Assembly: GCF_030269485.1 (NCBI RefSeq)
Contig: NZ_BSTL01000007.1
Span: 13,204-77,203 of the forward strand
Direction: 5' to 3'
Length of the DNA: 64,000 bases
Source of the DNA: Actinoplanes sp. NBRC 103695
Lineage (GTDB): Bacteria; Actinomycetota; Actinomycetes; Mycobacteriales; Micromonosporaceae
Shown: positions 42,783-53,131 of the stretch, one piece after another
How the letters are laid out: every line of letters begins with the position of its first letter
Numbering within the stretch: position 1 is the stretch's first letter
The notes under the pieces: model-generated
The model's database searches: none
Told to the model about the DNA's origin: nothing
The model's input: the letters and a program-made list of their open reading frames with translations, nothing else
Program-made: the position numbers and the translations under genes

Positions 42783-43252
42783 GCGACCCCTATCAGCCCG
42801 GCGCAGGCGAGATGACCGCCACGGTGATCGTGAACGCGCCGGTCGAACGGGTCTTCGCCGCGTTCATCGACTGGCCCAGTCAGTCCGAGTGGATCCCGTT
42901 CACCACCGTGCGGGTGGTGGAGGGCGACGGGGGCGAGGGCAGCCTGGTCGAGGCGGTCACCGCGCTCGGGCCCGCCGTGCTGCGCGACGAGCTGCGGGTG
43001 GTGCGGGTGGACGCGCCGTACGAGGTCCGGGTGGTGCACGAGGGCAAGGTGTTGCGAGGCCCGGGTTCGATGAGGTGTACGCCGATGACCGGCGGCCGCA
43101 CCCAGGTCGTCATGCACGAGTGGCTCCACCTGCCCGGTGGCGCCGTCGGCAAGCTCGCCTGGCCGGTGCTGTGGCCGGGGTCCAAGCTGAGCTTCATGGG
43201 CGCTCTCAAGCGCTTCGGCCGGATGGTCGAGCAGGGCCGGCTGCCGGCCTGA
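42779..43252 (+). CDS. SRPBCC-family (polyketide cyclase/START-like) protein
   Basis: 157 residues of the helix-grip fold: TATVIVNAPVERVFAAFIDWPSQSEWIPF at the start, then a beta-sheet and a final amphipathic helix (FMGALKRFGRMVEQG). Such proteins bind hydrophobic ligands; the ligand is unknown. It is co-translated with the DivIVA-like gene. Confidence 0.85.
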   Translation: MSDPYQPGAGEMTATVIVNAPVERVFAAFIDWPSQSEWIPFTTVRVVEGDGGEGSLVEAVTALGPAVLRDELRVVRVDAPYEVRVVHEGKVLRGPGSMRCTPMTGGRTQVVMHEWLHLPGGAVGKLAWPVLWPGSKLSFMGALKRFGRMVEQGRLPA

Positions 43253-43298
43253 GTTCGTAGCCCGGGTTTTGTCGTACCCCGCCTCTACGGTTGTCGGC

Positions 43299-43880
43299 AT
43301 GACGGAGACGGGCCTGGTGGCCGGCGCGGACGGGCGGCTGCGGTGCTTCTGGGGCGCGAGCACCCCTGACTACACGGCCTACCACGACACCGAGTGGGGC
43401 CGGCCGGTCCGCACCGACGACGGGCTGTTCGAGCGGATGACGCTGGAGGCCTTCCAGTCCGGCCTGGCCTGGATCACCATCCTGCGCAAACGCCCCGCGT
43501 TCCGGGCGGCGTTCGACGACTTCTCGATCGGCAAGGTGGCGGCGTTCGGCGAGGCCGACGTCGCCCGCCTGATGGCCGACGCGGGCATCGTGCGCAACCG
43601 GATGAAGGTGGAGGCCGCTCTGCACAACGCCCGGGTCGCCGCCGACCTGGACGAGGGCCTGGCCGAGCTGCTCTGGTCGTTCGCGCCGCCGCGTCGCCCC
43701 CGCCCCGCCTCCCGTGCCGAGGTGCCGGCGCTGACACCCGAGTCCACCGCGTTGGCCAAAGCTCTCAAGAAACGCGGCTTCAAATTCATCGGACCCACCA
43801 CGGCGTACGCGTTGATGCAGGCCACCGGCATGGTCGACGACCATATCGCGGGGTGTTGCGTCCCACCGGCCGCGCCCTGA
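43299..43880 (+). CDS. tag: DNA-3-methyladenine glycosylase I
   Basis: 193 residues. Removes 3-methyladenine from alkylated DNA. Zinc ligands are visible as RCFWG (Cys), AYHDTEWG (His), and DDHIAGC (His and Cys) near the C-terminus; the core has FERMTLEAFQSGLAWITIL and FKFIGPTTAYALMQA. ATG 43299 lies 7 nt after TACGGT, suggesting a leaderless transcript. Confidence 0.95.
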   Translation: MTETGLVAGADGRLRCFWGASTPDYTAYHDTEWGRPVRTDDGLFERMTLEAFQSGLAWITILRKRPAFRAAFDDFSIGKVAAFGEADVARLMADAGIVRNRMKVEAALHNARVAADLDEGLAELLWSFAPPRRPRPASRAEVPALTPESTALAKALKKRGFKFIGPTTAYALMQATGMVDDHIAGCCVPPAAP

Positions 43881-43904
43881 GACGAGCGTGGTTCGATGGT
43901 GCGC

Positions 43905-44423
43905 ATGGCGCAGTGGGCGGTGATCATTCCGGCGGACCGGTGGGCGACCGAGAGGTTGTATGAGCACGACACGCTGACCGTTGACCTGGCCGGCCCTGCG
44001 GCCGGCGACGACGCGGTGCTGATCGCCGCCGACGACGATGACCGTCAGGCCGTCGCCCTGGGCCGGTTCACCGCGCCGGGCGAGATCAGCTACGTCCGGC
44101 GGGCCTTCGACGAGCCGGTCCCCGCCGGCGACCTCACACTCACCGACCCGGTCACGGCCCTCGACCACGAGTCTTTCGACCGTGTCGCCACCCGCATCGG
44201 CCGGCCGCCGGTCCGCACACCGTGGCTGGTCAGCGTCGCCATGCCGATCGAGGCGGCCACCCCGGCCGAGGCGGTCCGCCAGTTCTGGACCTACGTGGCC
44301 GAGCTGGGCCCGGCCGAGCTGCCGACCTTCGTCTGGCCGTCCGGCGACGAGCTGGCCATGCAGGCCTTCGTCCTCGGCGCCGAGGCCAACCAGGACCCGG
44401 AAGAAGAGGACGAGGACGACTGA
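43905..44423 (+). CDS. Hypothetical protein
   Basis: About 172 residues, acidic, ending in EEEDEDD. It opens MAQWAVIIPADRW and is followed by a beta-rich segment. No family is recognised. ATG 43905 is preferred, with TTCGAT 7 nt upstream; ATG 43896 is possible. A strong terminator follows. Its codon use matches its neighbours, so it is probably a real gene. Confidence 0.7.
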   Translation: MAQWAVIIPADRWATERLYEHDTLTVDLAGPAAGDDAVLIAADDDDRQAVALGRFTAPGEISYVRRAFDEPVPAGDLTLTDPVTALDHESFDRVATRIGRPPVRTPWLVSVAMPIEAATPAEAVRQFWTYVAELGPAELPTFVWPSGDELAMQAFVLGAEANQDPEEEDEDD

Positions 44424-44447
44424 CGAGTTCACGGGGCGGAGATGCAG

Positions 44448-44483
44448 CCGGACCCCGGAGCGGCTGACCGCCCCGGGGTCCGG
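44448..44483. terminator. Bidirectional terminator
   Basis: 11-bp perfect inverted repeat (CCGGACCCCGG and complement) with a 14-nt loop between a plus-strand hypothetical gene and the convergent protease gene. Confidence 0.8.
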
Positions 44484-44495
44484 GAAACGACGTGC

Positions 44496-45350
<855 letters not shown>

Positions 45351-45387
45351 TCATTCAGGTAAATACCTCCATCTCAGGGGAGTCATA

Positions 45388-46221
45388 TCACCTGCCGGTA
45401 AAGATGGGTTTCTGCTTGGCGAGGAAGGAGTGCACCGCGGCCTGGTGGTCGTCGGTCCCGCCGCAGATGGCCTGCGCCTGCGCCTCGGCCGCGAGCGCGT
45501 CGGAGAGCGTTCCGGCGTCCCCGATGGACAGCTCGCGCTTGATCGCGCCGTAGGCCACCGTCGGCCCGGCGGCCAGCCGCGCGGCGAGTTCCTGTGCCAC
45601 CGGCAGCACCTGTTCGTCGTCCAGGACCAGACGGGAGAGCAGACCCATCTTGTACGCGTCCTCGGAGCGCACCGGCTCGGCCAGCAGCAGCAGCTCCAGG
45701 GCCCGGGCGTGCCCGACGATCCGCGGCAGCGACCACGACACGCCGGTGTCCCCGGCCAGCCCGACATTCGCGAACGCCATCAGGATCGACGTCGACGGCC
45801 CGCCGATCCGGAAGTCGCAGAGCAGGCTGATCCCGGCGCCCGCACCGGCCGCCGCGCCCCGGATCGCGGCCACCACCGGCTTCGGCATGTTCGCCAGGCG
45901 CTGCGCGATCGGGTTGTAGTGCTTGCGGACCGTGTCGATCTCGGTGTGGCCCTGCTCCAGCAGACCGGCGTGCTCACGCAGGTCCTGACCGACGCAGAAG
46001 GCCCGCCCGGCGCCGGCCAGCACGATCGCGCGGCAGGACCGGTCGGTCTCCAGCTGCGCCAGGGTGTCCCGCAGCGCTTCCTTCAGGTCCACGTCCAGGG
46101 AGTTCATCGAGGCCGGACGGTTCAGGGTGAGGGTGACGACGGCGTCGGTGCGGTCTACCAGGAGCGGAGCCTTCAGTCCGGTCAGGGGCGGTGGTGGGGC
46201 TGTGGACGGCGAATCGGTCAT
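45388..46221 (-). CDS. Enoyl-CoA hydratase/isomerase family protein (PaaG/EchA-like)
   Basis: 277 residues of the crotonase fold. Oxyanion-hole residues are in RAFCVGQDLREH and AIRGAAAGAGAGISL; the acidic position is in FANVGLAGDTGVSWSLPRIVG, typical of PaaG-type isomerases (aspartate). It likely acts on an aromatic or fatty acyl-CoA. It is coupled to the upstream PaaX-type regulator gene by ATGA, which favours a phenylacetate-related role, although no other paa gene is here. Confidence 0.9.
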   Translation of the reverse strand: MTDSPSTAPPPPLTGLKAPLLVDRTDAVVTLTLNRPASMNSLDVDLKEALRDTLAQLETDRSCRAIVLAGAGRAFCVGQDLREHAGLLEQGHTEIDTVRKHYNPIAQRLANMPKPVVAAIRGAAAGAGAGISLLCDFRIGGPSTSILMAFANVGLAGDTGVSWSLPRIVGHARALELLLLAEPVRSEDAYKMGLLSRLVLDDEQVLPVAQELAARLAAGPTVAYGAIKRELSIGDAGTLSDALAAEAQAQAICGGTDDHQAAVHSFLAKQKPIFTGR

Positions 46222-47030
46222 GACTCAGAGAATCCCACACGCCCGCCCCTGGTTACCGGCCCGAGGCAGCGCTCGACGTACCGGTCCGCGGCGGGGCGCA
46301 GGCGGGTGGCGTGCCGGTCGACGAAACCGGCCGCACCGGCGCCCGGCCAGCGCGGCGGCAGCAGGGCCGCGGGCAGCTGCGGGTCGCGGGTGAGGAAGCC
46401 GCGCCACTGGTGGACGAGGTCGACGCGGGCCGCGTACGCCTCCTCGTCGCTGCTGCGCACGGTGATCGCGGTGACGATCGGCCGCTGCGCCTCGACGAAG
46501 GCGGCGTAGGCGCGACCGATGCCGGGCAGGTCCCAGGCCCGGCGGACGATGTCGGCGGCGCCGCTGGACCCGGCGGGATGTGTGGCGGTGAACCGTTCGT
46601 ACCGGACTTCGGCCGCGTCGAGCAGCGCCGTCGCCTCGTCGGCCGGGCGCGGGGCGATCCAGGTGTGGTCGCCGAGCCGGCCGTACCCGAGGGCGGTCAG
46701 CCGGCTCGCCTCGGCGCGACCGACCGGTGCGTACGGAAGAAGCAGGTCGAACCGGCCATCCCACCCGGACCGGCCGTTCCGGGTGATCCGCGCGGATGTC
46801 TCATCGAGTCTGCGCGCCGCCAGCGGGGTCAGCGAATAGCCTGGACCCGACGGCAGTCGCATCGGACGCAGCCAGCCCTGGCGCACCATCCGGGAGACGG
46901 CCGTCCGCACCGCGGGCGCCGCGATGCCGAGTGGAGCGAGCAGTTTGACCAGGGCCGAGACGGGTGCGCGACCGCCGCGTGGACGCAGGTAATCGCCGTA
47001 GACCTCGAAGAGTGCCGGCCGCGCCCGCAT
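46218..47030 (-). CDS. PaaX-family transcriptional regulator
   Basis: About 270 residues. An N-terminal winged helix (LFEVYGDYLRPRG ... VRTAVSRMVRQGWL) is followed by the PaaX C-terminal domains. PaaX represses phenylacetate catabolism genes and is released by phenylacetyl-CoA. ATG 47030 is chosen; the longer frame from 47078 runs through a palindromic operator and a likely -10 (TAGCAT). An enoyl-CoA hydratase gene overlaps its end. It probably regulates itself through the 47041-47079 repeat. Confidence 0.87.
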   Translation of the reverse strand: MRARPALFEVYGDYLRPRGGRAPVSALVKLLAPLGIAAPAVRTAVSRMVRQGWLRPMRLPSGPGYSLTPLAARRLDETSARITRNGRSGWDGRFDLLLPYAPVGRAEASRLTALGYGRLGDHTWIAPRPADEATALLDAAEVRYERFTATHPAGSSGAADIVRRAWDLPGIGRAYAAFVEAQRPIVTAITVRSSDEEAYAARVDLVHQWRGFLTRDPQLPAALLPPRWPGAGAAGFVDRHATRLRPAADRYVERCLGPVTRGGRVGFSES

Positions 47031-47040
47031 GAGCGCACAT

Positions 47041-47079
47041 TGTGACAGTCGCAAAGGCGATATGCTAGACGCTGTCACA
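47041..47079. promoter_or_regulatory. Inverted repeat, likely PaaX-type operator
   Basis: TGTGACAG (47041-47048) and CTGTCACA (47072-47079) are exact inverted copies, separated by 23 nt that contain a minus-strand TAGCAT -10-like element. The site sits 11 nt upstream of the paaX-like start codon. Autoregulation is inferred. Confidence 0.6.
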
Positions 47080-47289
47080 TCCGCCCGGGCTGGGTTTGGG
47101 TTCGCCGGTGTTCATCAGGGAAAATGTTTGATCGGCACGGTGGGCCAGGGTCGCGGTGGCACGCGACGGGGTCTGCAGGGCCGCCGGTCGGATACGAGAT
47201 AACGGCGCCGCGTGGGGCTGAGCACGTGGCGTTGAGTAGTGGCTGTGGGGCAACCCACCGACCCTGATGTAGGTCTGAGGGGAGACAAG

Positions 47290-47457
47290 ATGGCGGCGAT
47301 GAAGCCGCGGACGGGCGACGGTCCGCTGGAGGTCACCAAGGAAGGGCGGGGCATCGTCATGCGCGTCCCGCTGGAGGGCGGTGGCCGTCTCGTCGTTGAG
47401 ATGACTCCGGACGAGGCCAACGCACTCGGTGACGCGTTGAAGTCGATCGTCGGCTGA
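47290..47457 (+). CDS. DUF3117 small conserved protein
   Basis: 55 residues (MAAMKPRTGDGPLEVTKEGR...), a highly conserved actinobacterial protein of unknown function, here at its standard length. ATG 47290 is preceded by GAGGGGAG at a good distance; the upstream extension to 47239 is not part of the family. A strong hairpin follows. Confidence 0.93.
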   Translation: MAAMKPRTGDGPLEVTKEGRGIVMRVPLEGGGRLVVEMTPDEANALGDALKSIVG

Positions 47458-47467
47458 TATTCACGCG

Positions 47468-47501
47468 AACCCGCCGATGCGCCTGGCGCATCGGCGGGTT
47501 T
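47468..47501 (+). terminator. Terminator after the DUF3117 gene
   Basis: A near-perfect long stem (AACCCGCCGATGCGC and complement) around a tiny loop, ending GGGTTT. It lies 10 nt after the DUF3117 stop and 26 nt before pepA, so pepA either has a separate promoter or is attenuated here. Confidence 0.85.
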
Positions 47502-47526
47502 CACATGTTTTGGGGAGGACGGCGAG

Positions 47527-48921
<1,395 letters not shown>

Positions 48922-48945
<24 letters not shown>

Positions 48946-49545
48946 GCCCGCGCCGGTCGGCAGCAGCGCGGTGGTCCACTCCTCCGCCTCGCGCATCGAC
49001 CGGATCAGCTCCCGGATCGTCACCGTCTCGGCGTCCCGGGCGGAGGGGTCCGAGATCCGGCCGCCGGCCAGCGCCCCGTTGACCACCAGCGTGCCGCCGG
49101 GGCGGAGCAGCCGCAGCGCCGCGTCCGCGCACGGGCCGAACTCGGCGGCGTCGGAGTCGACGAAGATCAGGTCGTACACGCCGTCGGCGAGCCGGGGGAG
49201 CACGTCCAGGCCCCGGCCGGCGATGATCCTGGTCCGCGACGGGGTGAAGCCCGCCTCCACGAAGATGCGGCGGGCGATGCGCTGATGCTCGCTCTCCACA
49301 TCGATGGTCGTCAGCACGCCGTCCGGGCGCATGCCCCTGAGCAGCCACGTGCCGCTCACACCCGTACCCGTGCCGATCTCCACCACCGCCTTGGCGCTCC
49401 CCGCGGCAGCCAGCAGGCTCAGCACCGAGCCCGCGCCCGGCGAGACGGGGTCCAGGGCGAGCTCCGCGGCGAGTGCGCGAGCGGTCTGCAGGACGACGTC
49501 CTCGGCGGCGTACGCCTCAGCGAACGTCCGGCTCTGATCCGGCAT
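48922..49545 (-). CDS. SAM-dependent O-methyltransferase
   Basis: 207 residues of the class I, O-methyltransferase type 3 family. SAM site VVEIGTGTGVSGTWLL, then LTTIDVESEHQRIAR and YDLIFVDSDAAEFG. Relatives methylate catechol-like hydroxyls; the substrate here is unknown. ATG 49545 is used although no Shine-Dalgarno sequence is seen; no other start codon lies closer to the domain. It overlaps pepA tail-to-tail. Confidence 0.88.
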
Positions 49546-49748
49546 ATCGGACGAACGCGCGGCGGTGACGATGACGACCCCCTCGGAGCGGGACGTGCGA
49601 CCCGGAACCGGCGCACGTCGGGTATGAGAGTAGAAGTGATGCCATCGGAGCGCGCACCGGGCCGTCGATGCCTGAACGGTCCGGCCGATCCGTGTCATCC
49701 TGGAGCCTGGGGCGCCGGGAGGCTCCCCGGACGAGTGGAGGCATCGAC

Positions 49749-50966
49749 GTGACCGACGGCTCATCACCGTGGTGGAACGGTGACGCCCGGCAGGACCCCT
49801 GGCGGGACCCGTACAGCGCGTCGGCCGTGGTGATCCCTCCACCGACCAGCAACGGTCCGCCGCCGGAGGTCATCCCCGATCCGGACGGCCCTCGTCGCGG
49901 CTTCGGACTGATCCTGCTGATCTGCCTGATCACCGCGCTGCTGGCCGGTGGCCTGGGCGGCACCCTCGGATACGTCTTCGCGACCCGGTCCGGCGTCGGC
50001 GGTGGCAGCACGCTCGGGGCAGCCCCGCAGGACGCTCCAGCGGCCGTCCAGCGCGCTCCCGAGTCGCTGGCCGGGGTCGCCAAGCAGGTCGCACCGAGCG
50101 TGGTCACCGTGCGGGTCACCGGGGCGATCGGGTCCGGCTTCGTGGTCTCCGCCGACGGGTACGTGATCACGAACGATCACGTCGTCGAGGGCGGCGGGAC
50201 GGAAGCGATGTCGGTGGCCTTCTCGGACGGCTCGACGGCTTCGGCGAAGCTGGTCGGCCGCGACCCCGAGTCGGACATCGCGGTCATCAAGGTCGCCAAG
50301 TCCGGGCTGCCGCCGATCAAGTTCGGCAACTCCGACGAGATCGCGGTCGGTGACCCGGTGCTCGCCTTCGGCTCGCCGCTGGCCCTGGTCAACACCGTCA
50401 CCTCGGGCATCGTCAGCGCCCTCGACCGCACCATCCAGGCGGGCGAGCCGGGTGGCACCACGCGCTACTACGCGGCCATCCAGACCGACGCCGCGGTGAA
50501 CCAGGGCAACTCCGGCGGCCCGCTGGTCGACGCGGCCGGCCAGGTGATCGGCGTGAACTCGGTGATCCGCTCGGTCGGTGGCACCGACACCGAGGCCGGC
50601 AACATCGGCCTCGCCTTCGCCATCCCGATCAACCAGGCCCGCCGGGTCGCCGAGGACATCATCGACACCGGCAAGGCCCGCCGCACGGTGATCGGCGCCG
50701 AGGTCAACACCGGCAACGGCAGCGGTACGGGCGGCGGCGGCTCGGGCGCCCGGCTGCGCTCGGTGAACTCGCCCGGCCCGGCGGCGGCCGCCGGTCTCAA
50801 GGCCGGCGACGTGGTCACCAAGCTCGACGGGCACGTGCTGGAGGACGGCACCGACCTGATCGCCCTGGTCCGCAAGTACGCTCCGGGCGCGACCGTGGCG
50901 GTGGAGTTCCGCCGCAGCGGCAAGGCCGAGACGGCTTCAGTGACGTTGGCCGCAGACGCGAAATAG
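49749..50966 (+). CDS. HtrA/DegP-like membrane-anchored serine protease
   Basis: 405 residues: a Pro-rich cytoplasmic N-terminus, one membrane helix (about 52-77), a trypsin-like domain (about 105-300) with His144 (TNDHVV), Asp176 (DIAVI) and Ser255 (GNSGGP), and a PDZ domain (about 315-400). An extracytoplasmic quality-control protease. GTG 49749 has GGAGG 8 nt upstream. Its neighbour tatB, 57 nt downstream, matches the htrA-tatB linkage seen in mycobacteria and streptomycetes. Confidence 0.95.
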   Translation: MTDGSSPWWNGDARQDPWRDPYSASAVVIPPPTSNGPPPEVIPDPDGPRRGFGLILLICLITALLAGGLGGTLGYVFATRSGVGGGSTLGAAPQDAPAAVQRAPESLAGVAKQVAPSVVTVRVTGAIGSGFVVSADGYVITNDHVVEGGGTEAMSVAFSDGSTASAKLVGRDPESDIAVIKVAKSGLPPIKFGNSDEIAVGDPVLAFGSPLALVNTVTSGIVSALDRTIQAGEPGGTTRYYAAIQTDAAVNQGNSGGPLVDAAGQVIGVNSVIRSVGGTDTEAGNIGLAFAIPINQARRVAEDIIDTGKARRTVIGAEVNTGNGSGTGGGGSGARLRSVNSPGPAAAAGLKAGDVVTKLDGHVLEDGTDLIALVRKYAPGATVAVEFRRSGKAETASVTLAADAK

Positions 50967-51023
50967 CCGATGCACAGTCTTGGTGCGTAGTCTGGCGGAC
51001 GGGATCTTTCTGGGGAGGCCCGG

Positions 51024-51416
51024 GTGTTCGAAAACCTCAACTGGTGGGAGATCGGCGCGCTGCTGATGCTCGCGCTGCTGATCTTCGGCGAGCGTCTGCC
51101 GAAGGTGATCGGCGACGGCCTGCGGATGCTGCGTGGCCTGCGGGCGATGGCTCAGAACGCGACCAGCGACCTGAGCCGTGAGCTGGGCACCGACATCCAG
51201 CTCCAGGACCTGCACCCGAAGGCGTTCATCCGCAAGCACCTGCTCAGCGAGGACGACGAGGCGGCGATCCGCAAGCCGCTCCAAGGCCTCTTCGAGGACG
51301 TCAAGTCCGACCTCAGCGACGTGAAGAACGCCGCCGACATCAACAAGCCCGCTCCGGCACCCGCTGCCACTCCCGCGGTGCCGAAGAAGCGGTCCTTCGA
51401 CCTCGACGCTACTTGA
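51024..51416 (+). CDS. tatB: Twin-arginine translocase subunit TatB
   Basis: 130 residues: an N-terminal membrane helix (about 6-22, WWEIGALLMLALLIFGERLP) with the conserved Glu and Pro, an amphipathic helix (KVIGDGLRMLRGLRAMAQ), then a charged tail. Acts with TatC in folded-protein export. GTG 51024 is preceded by GGGGAGG. The end overlaps the convergent mrp gene by 8 nt. Confidence 0.93.
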   Translation: MFENLNWWEIGALLMLALLIFGERLPKVIGDGLRMLRGLRAMAQNATSDLSRELGTDIQLQDLHPKAFIRKHLLSEDDEAAIRKPLQGLFEDVKSDLSDVKNAADINKPAPAPAATPAVPKKRSFDLDAT

Positions 51417-52554
51417 CCACGCTGAGGCTCAGCGGCTTGCCGACCAGGGACTCCCGTCGCACGGCCAGCTTCTGCGCCACGCCGTCCAGTGCCTGCGCGG
51501 CCGGCGACTCCGGGGCCTCCAGCACGACCGGGGTGCCGGCGTCGCCCGCCTCCCGCACCCGGGTGTCCAGCGGCACCTGACCCAGCAGCGGCACCGAGGC
51601 GCCCATCGTCCGGGTCAGCGAGTCGGCCACCGTCTGGCCGCCGCCCGAGCCGAAGACCTCCATCCGCGAGCCGTCCGGCAGCTCCAGCCACGACATGTTC
51701 TCCACCACGCCGACCAGGCGCTGGTGGGTCTGCATCGCGATCGCCCCGGCCCGCTCGGCCACCTCGGCGGCCGCCGTCTGCGGGGTGGTCACCACCAGGA
51801 TCTCGGCGTTGGGCAGCAGCTGGGCCAGCGAGATCGCCACGTCACCGGTGCCCGGCGGCAGGTCGAGCAGCAGAACATCCAGGTCGCCCCAGTAGACGTC
51901 GGCCAGGAACTGCTGCAGCGCGCGGTGCAGCATCGGCCCGCGCCACACCACGGCGGCGTTGCCCGCGGTGAACATGCCGATCGAGATGACCTTCACCCCG
52001 TGCGACTCCGGAGGCATGATCATGTCCTCGACCCGGGTGGGCCGGCCCTCCACGCCCAGCATGCGGGGCACCGAGTGGCCGTAGATGTCGGCGTCGACCA
52101 CGCCCACCGCGAGACCCCGCTTGGCGAGGGCCGCCGCCAGGTTGACCGTGATGCTCGACTTGCCCACGCCGCCCTTGCCGCTGGCCACCGCGTACACCCT
52201 GGTCCTGGACCCCGGCTGGGCGAACGGGATGACCGGTTCCGCGGCGGCTGCCCCGCCGCCCCGTAGCTGCACCTGCAGTGCCTTGCGCTGCTCCTCGCTC
52301 ATCACACCGAAGTCGATGCTCACCGAGGTGATCCCCGGGATCTTCGTCAGGGCGGCCGTGATGTCCGAGGTCAGCTTGTCCCGCAGCGGGCAACCGGCCA
52401 CGGTGAGCAGCAGCTCGACCTTGACCTGCCCGGCCGCGACGGTGAAACCCTTGACCATGCCGAGCTCGGTGATCGGCCGGTGGATCTCAGGATCGTCGAC
52501 GGTCGCCAGGGCGGACTGGATCGCATCCTCGACGGTGGGGGCGGGTGCAGACAT
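51409..52554 (-). CDS. mrp: Mrp/NBP35-family Fe-S cluster carrier ATPase
   Basis: 381 residues: an N-terminal MIP18/DUF59 domain (about 8-85) and a P-loop ATPase with the deviant Walker A SGKGGVGKSS (about 124-133) and LLLDLPPGTGD. The CxxC motif used to bind a bridging Fe-S cluster in many Mrp proteins is absent (ENMSWLELPDGSRM), as is usual in actinobacteria. ATG 52554 follows TAAGCT by 7 nt (leaderless). Confidence 0.93.
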   Translation of the reverse strand: MSAPAPTVEDAIQSALATVDDPEIHRPITELGMVKGFTVAAGQVKVELLLTVAGCPLRDKLTSDITAALTKIPGITSVSIDFGVMSEEQRKALQVQLRGGGAAAAEPVIPFAQPGSRTRVYAVASGKGGVGKSSITVNLAAALAKRGLAVGVVDADIYGHSVPRMLGVEGRPTRVEDMIMPPESHGVKVISIGMFTAGNAAVVWRGPMLHRALQQFLADVYWGDLDVLLLDLPPGTGDVAISLAQLLPNAEILVVTTPQTAAAEVAERAGAIAMQTHQRLVGVVENMSWLELPDGSRMEVFGSGGGQTVADSLTRTMGASVPLLGQVPLDTRVREAGDAGTPVVLEAPESPAAQALDGVAQKLAVRRESLVGKPLSLSVVK

Positions 52555-52585
52555 ACGTTCGAGCTTACTTCGCCGCCCATCGGTG

Positions 52586-53131
52586 TCAGGAGTGGTCCTC
52601 CTCCCACTCCTTGCGGTCCTCGTCCCACTCCTTACGGTCCAGCTTCGACCGCCGCATCGCCGCCTCGTCGAGCTCGTCCGCCAGCCGGGTCAGCTCCGAG
52701 CGCAGGAAGTCACGGGTGGCCACCTCACCCATCGCGATCCGCAGCGAGGCGATCTCCCGGGCCAGATATTCGGTGTCCGCCTTCTGCTGCGCCGCCCGCC
52801 GGCGGTCCTCCTCCATGCCCAGACGGTCCCGGTCGGTCTGCCGGTTCTGGGCGAGCAGGATCAGCGGCGCCGCGTAGGACGCCTGCAAGGACAAGATCAA
52901 GGTCAAGAACGTGAAGGTGTACGGGTCGAAGCGAAGGTCGGGCGGCGCCAGCGTGTTCCAGCCGAACCAGGCGGCGATCACCAGCGTCATGTAGACGATG
53001 AAGTTGGCGGTTCCCATGGACCGGGCGATGCTCTCCGACCAGCGGCCGAACGCCTCGGCGTCGAACCGTGGCAGGCGTACCCGGCCCGGCTCCACAGGCT
53101 GATCCAGCCGGTCCCTGCGCTGCTCGGTCAT
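52586..53131 (-). CDS. DUF1003 membrane protein
   Basis: 181 residues with two membrane helices (about 42-60 and 71-92, including FLTLILSLQASYAAPLILLA) and a long charged coiled-coil tail. DUF1003 proteins have no settled function. It is translationally coupled (ATGA) to the upstream CBS/MgtE_N gene, a pairing common in actinobacteria, suggesting a role in divalent cation handling. Confidence 0.9.
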   Translation of the reverse strand: MTEQRRDRLDQPVEPGRVRLPRFDAEAFGRWSESIARSMGTANFIVYMTLVIAAWFGWNTLAPPDLRFDPYTFTFLTLILSLQASYAAPLILLAQNRQTDRDRLGMEEDRRRAAQQKADTEYLAREIASLRIAMGEVATRDFLRSELTRLADELDEAAMRRSKLDRKEWDEDRKEWEEDHS

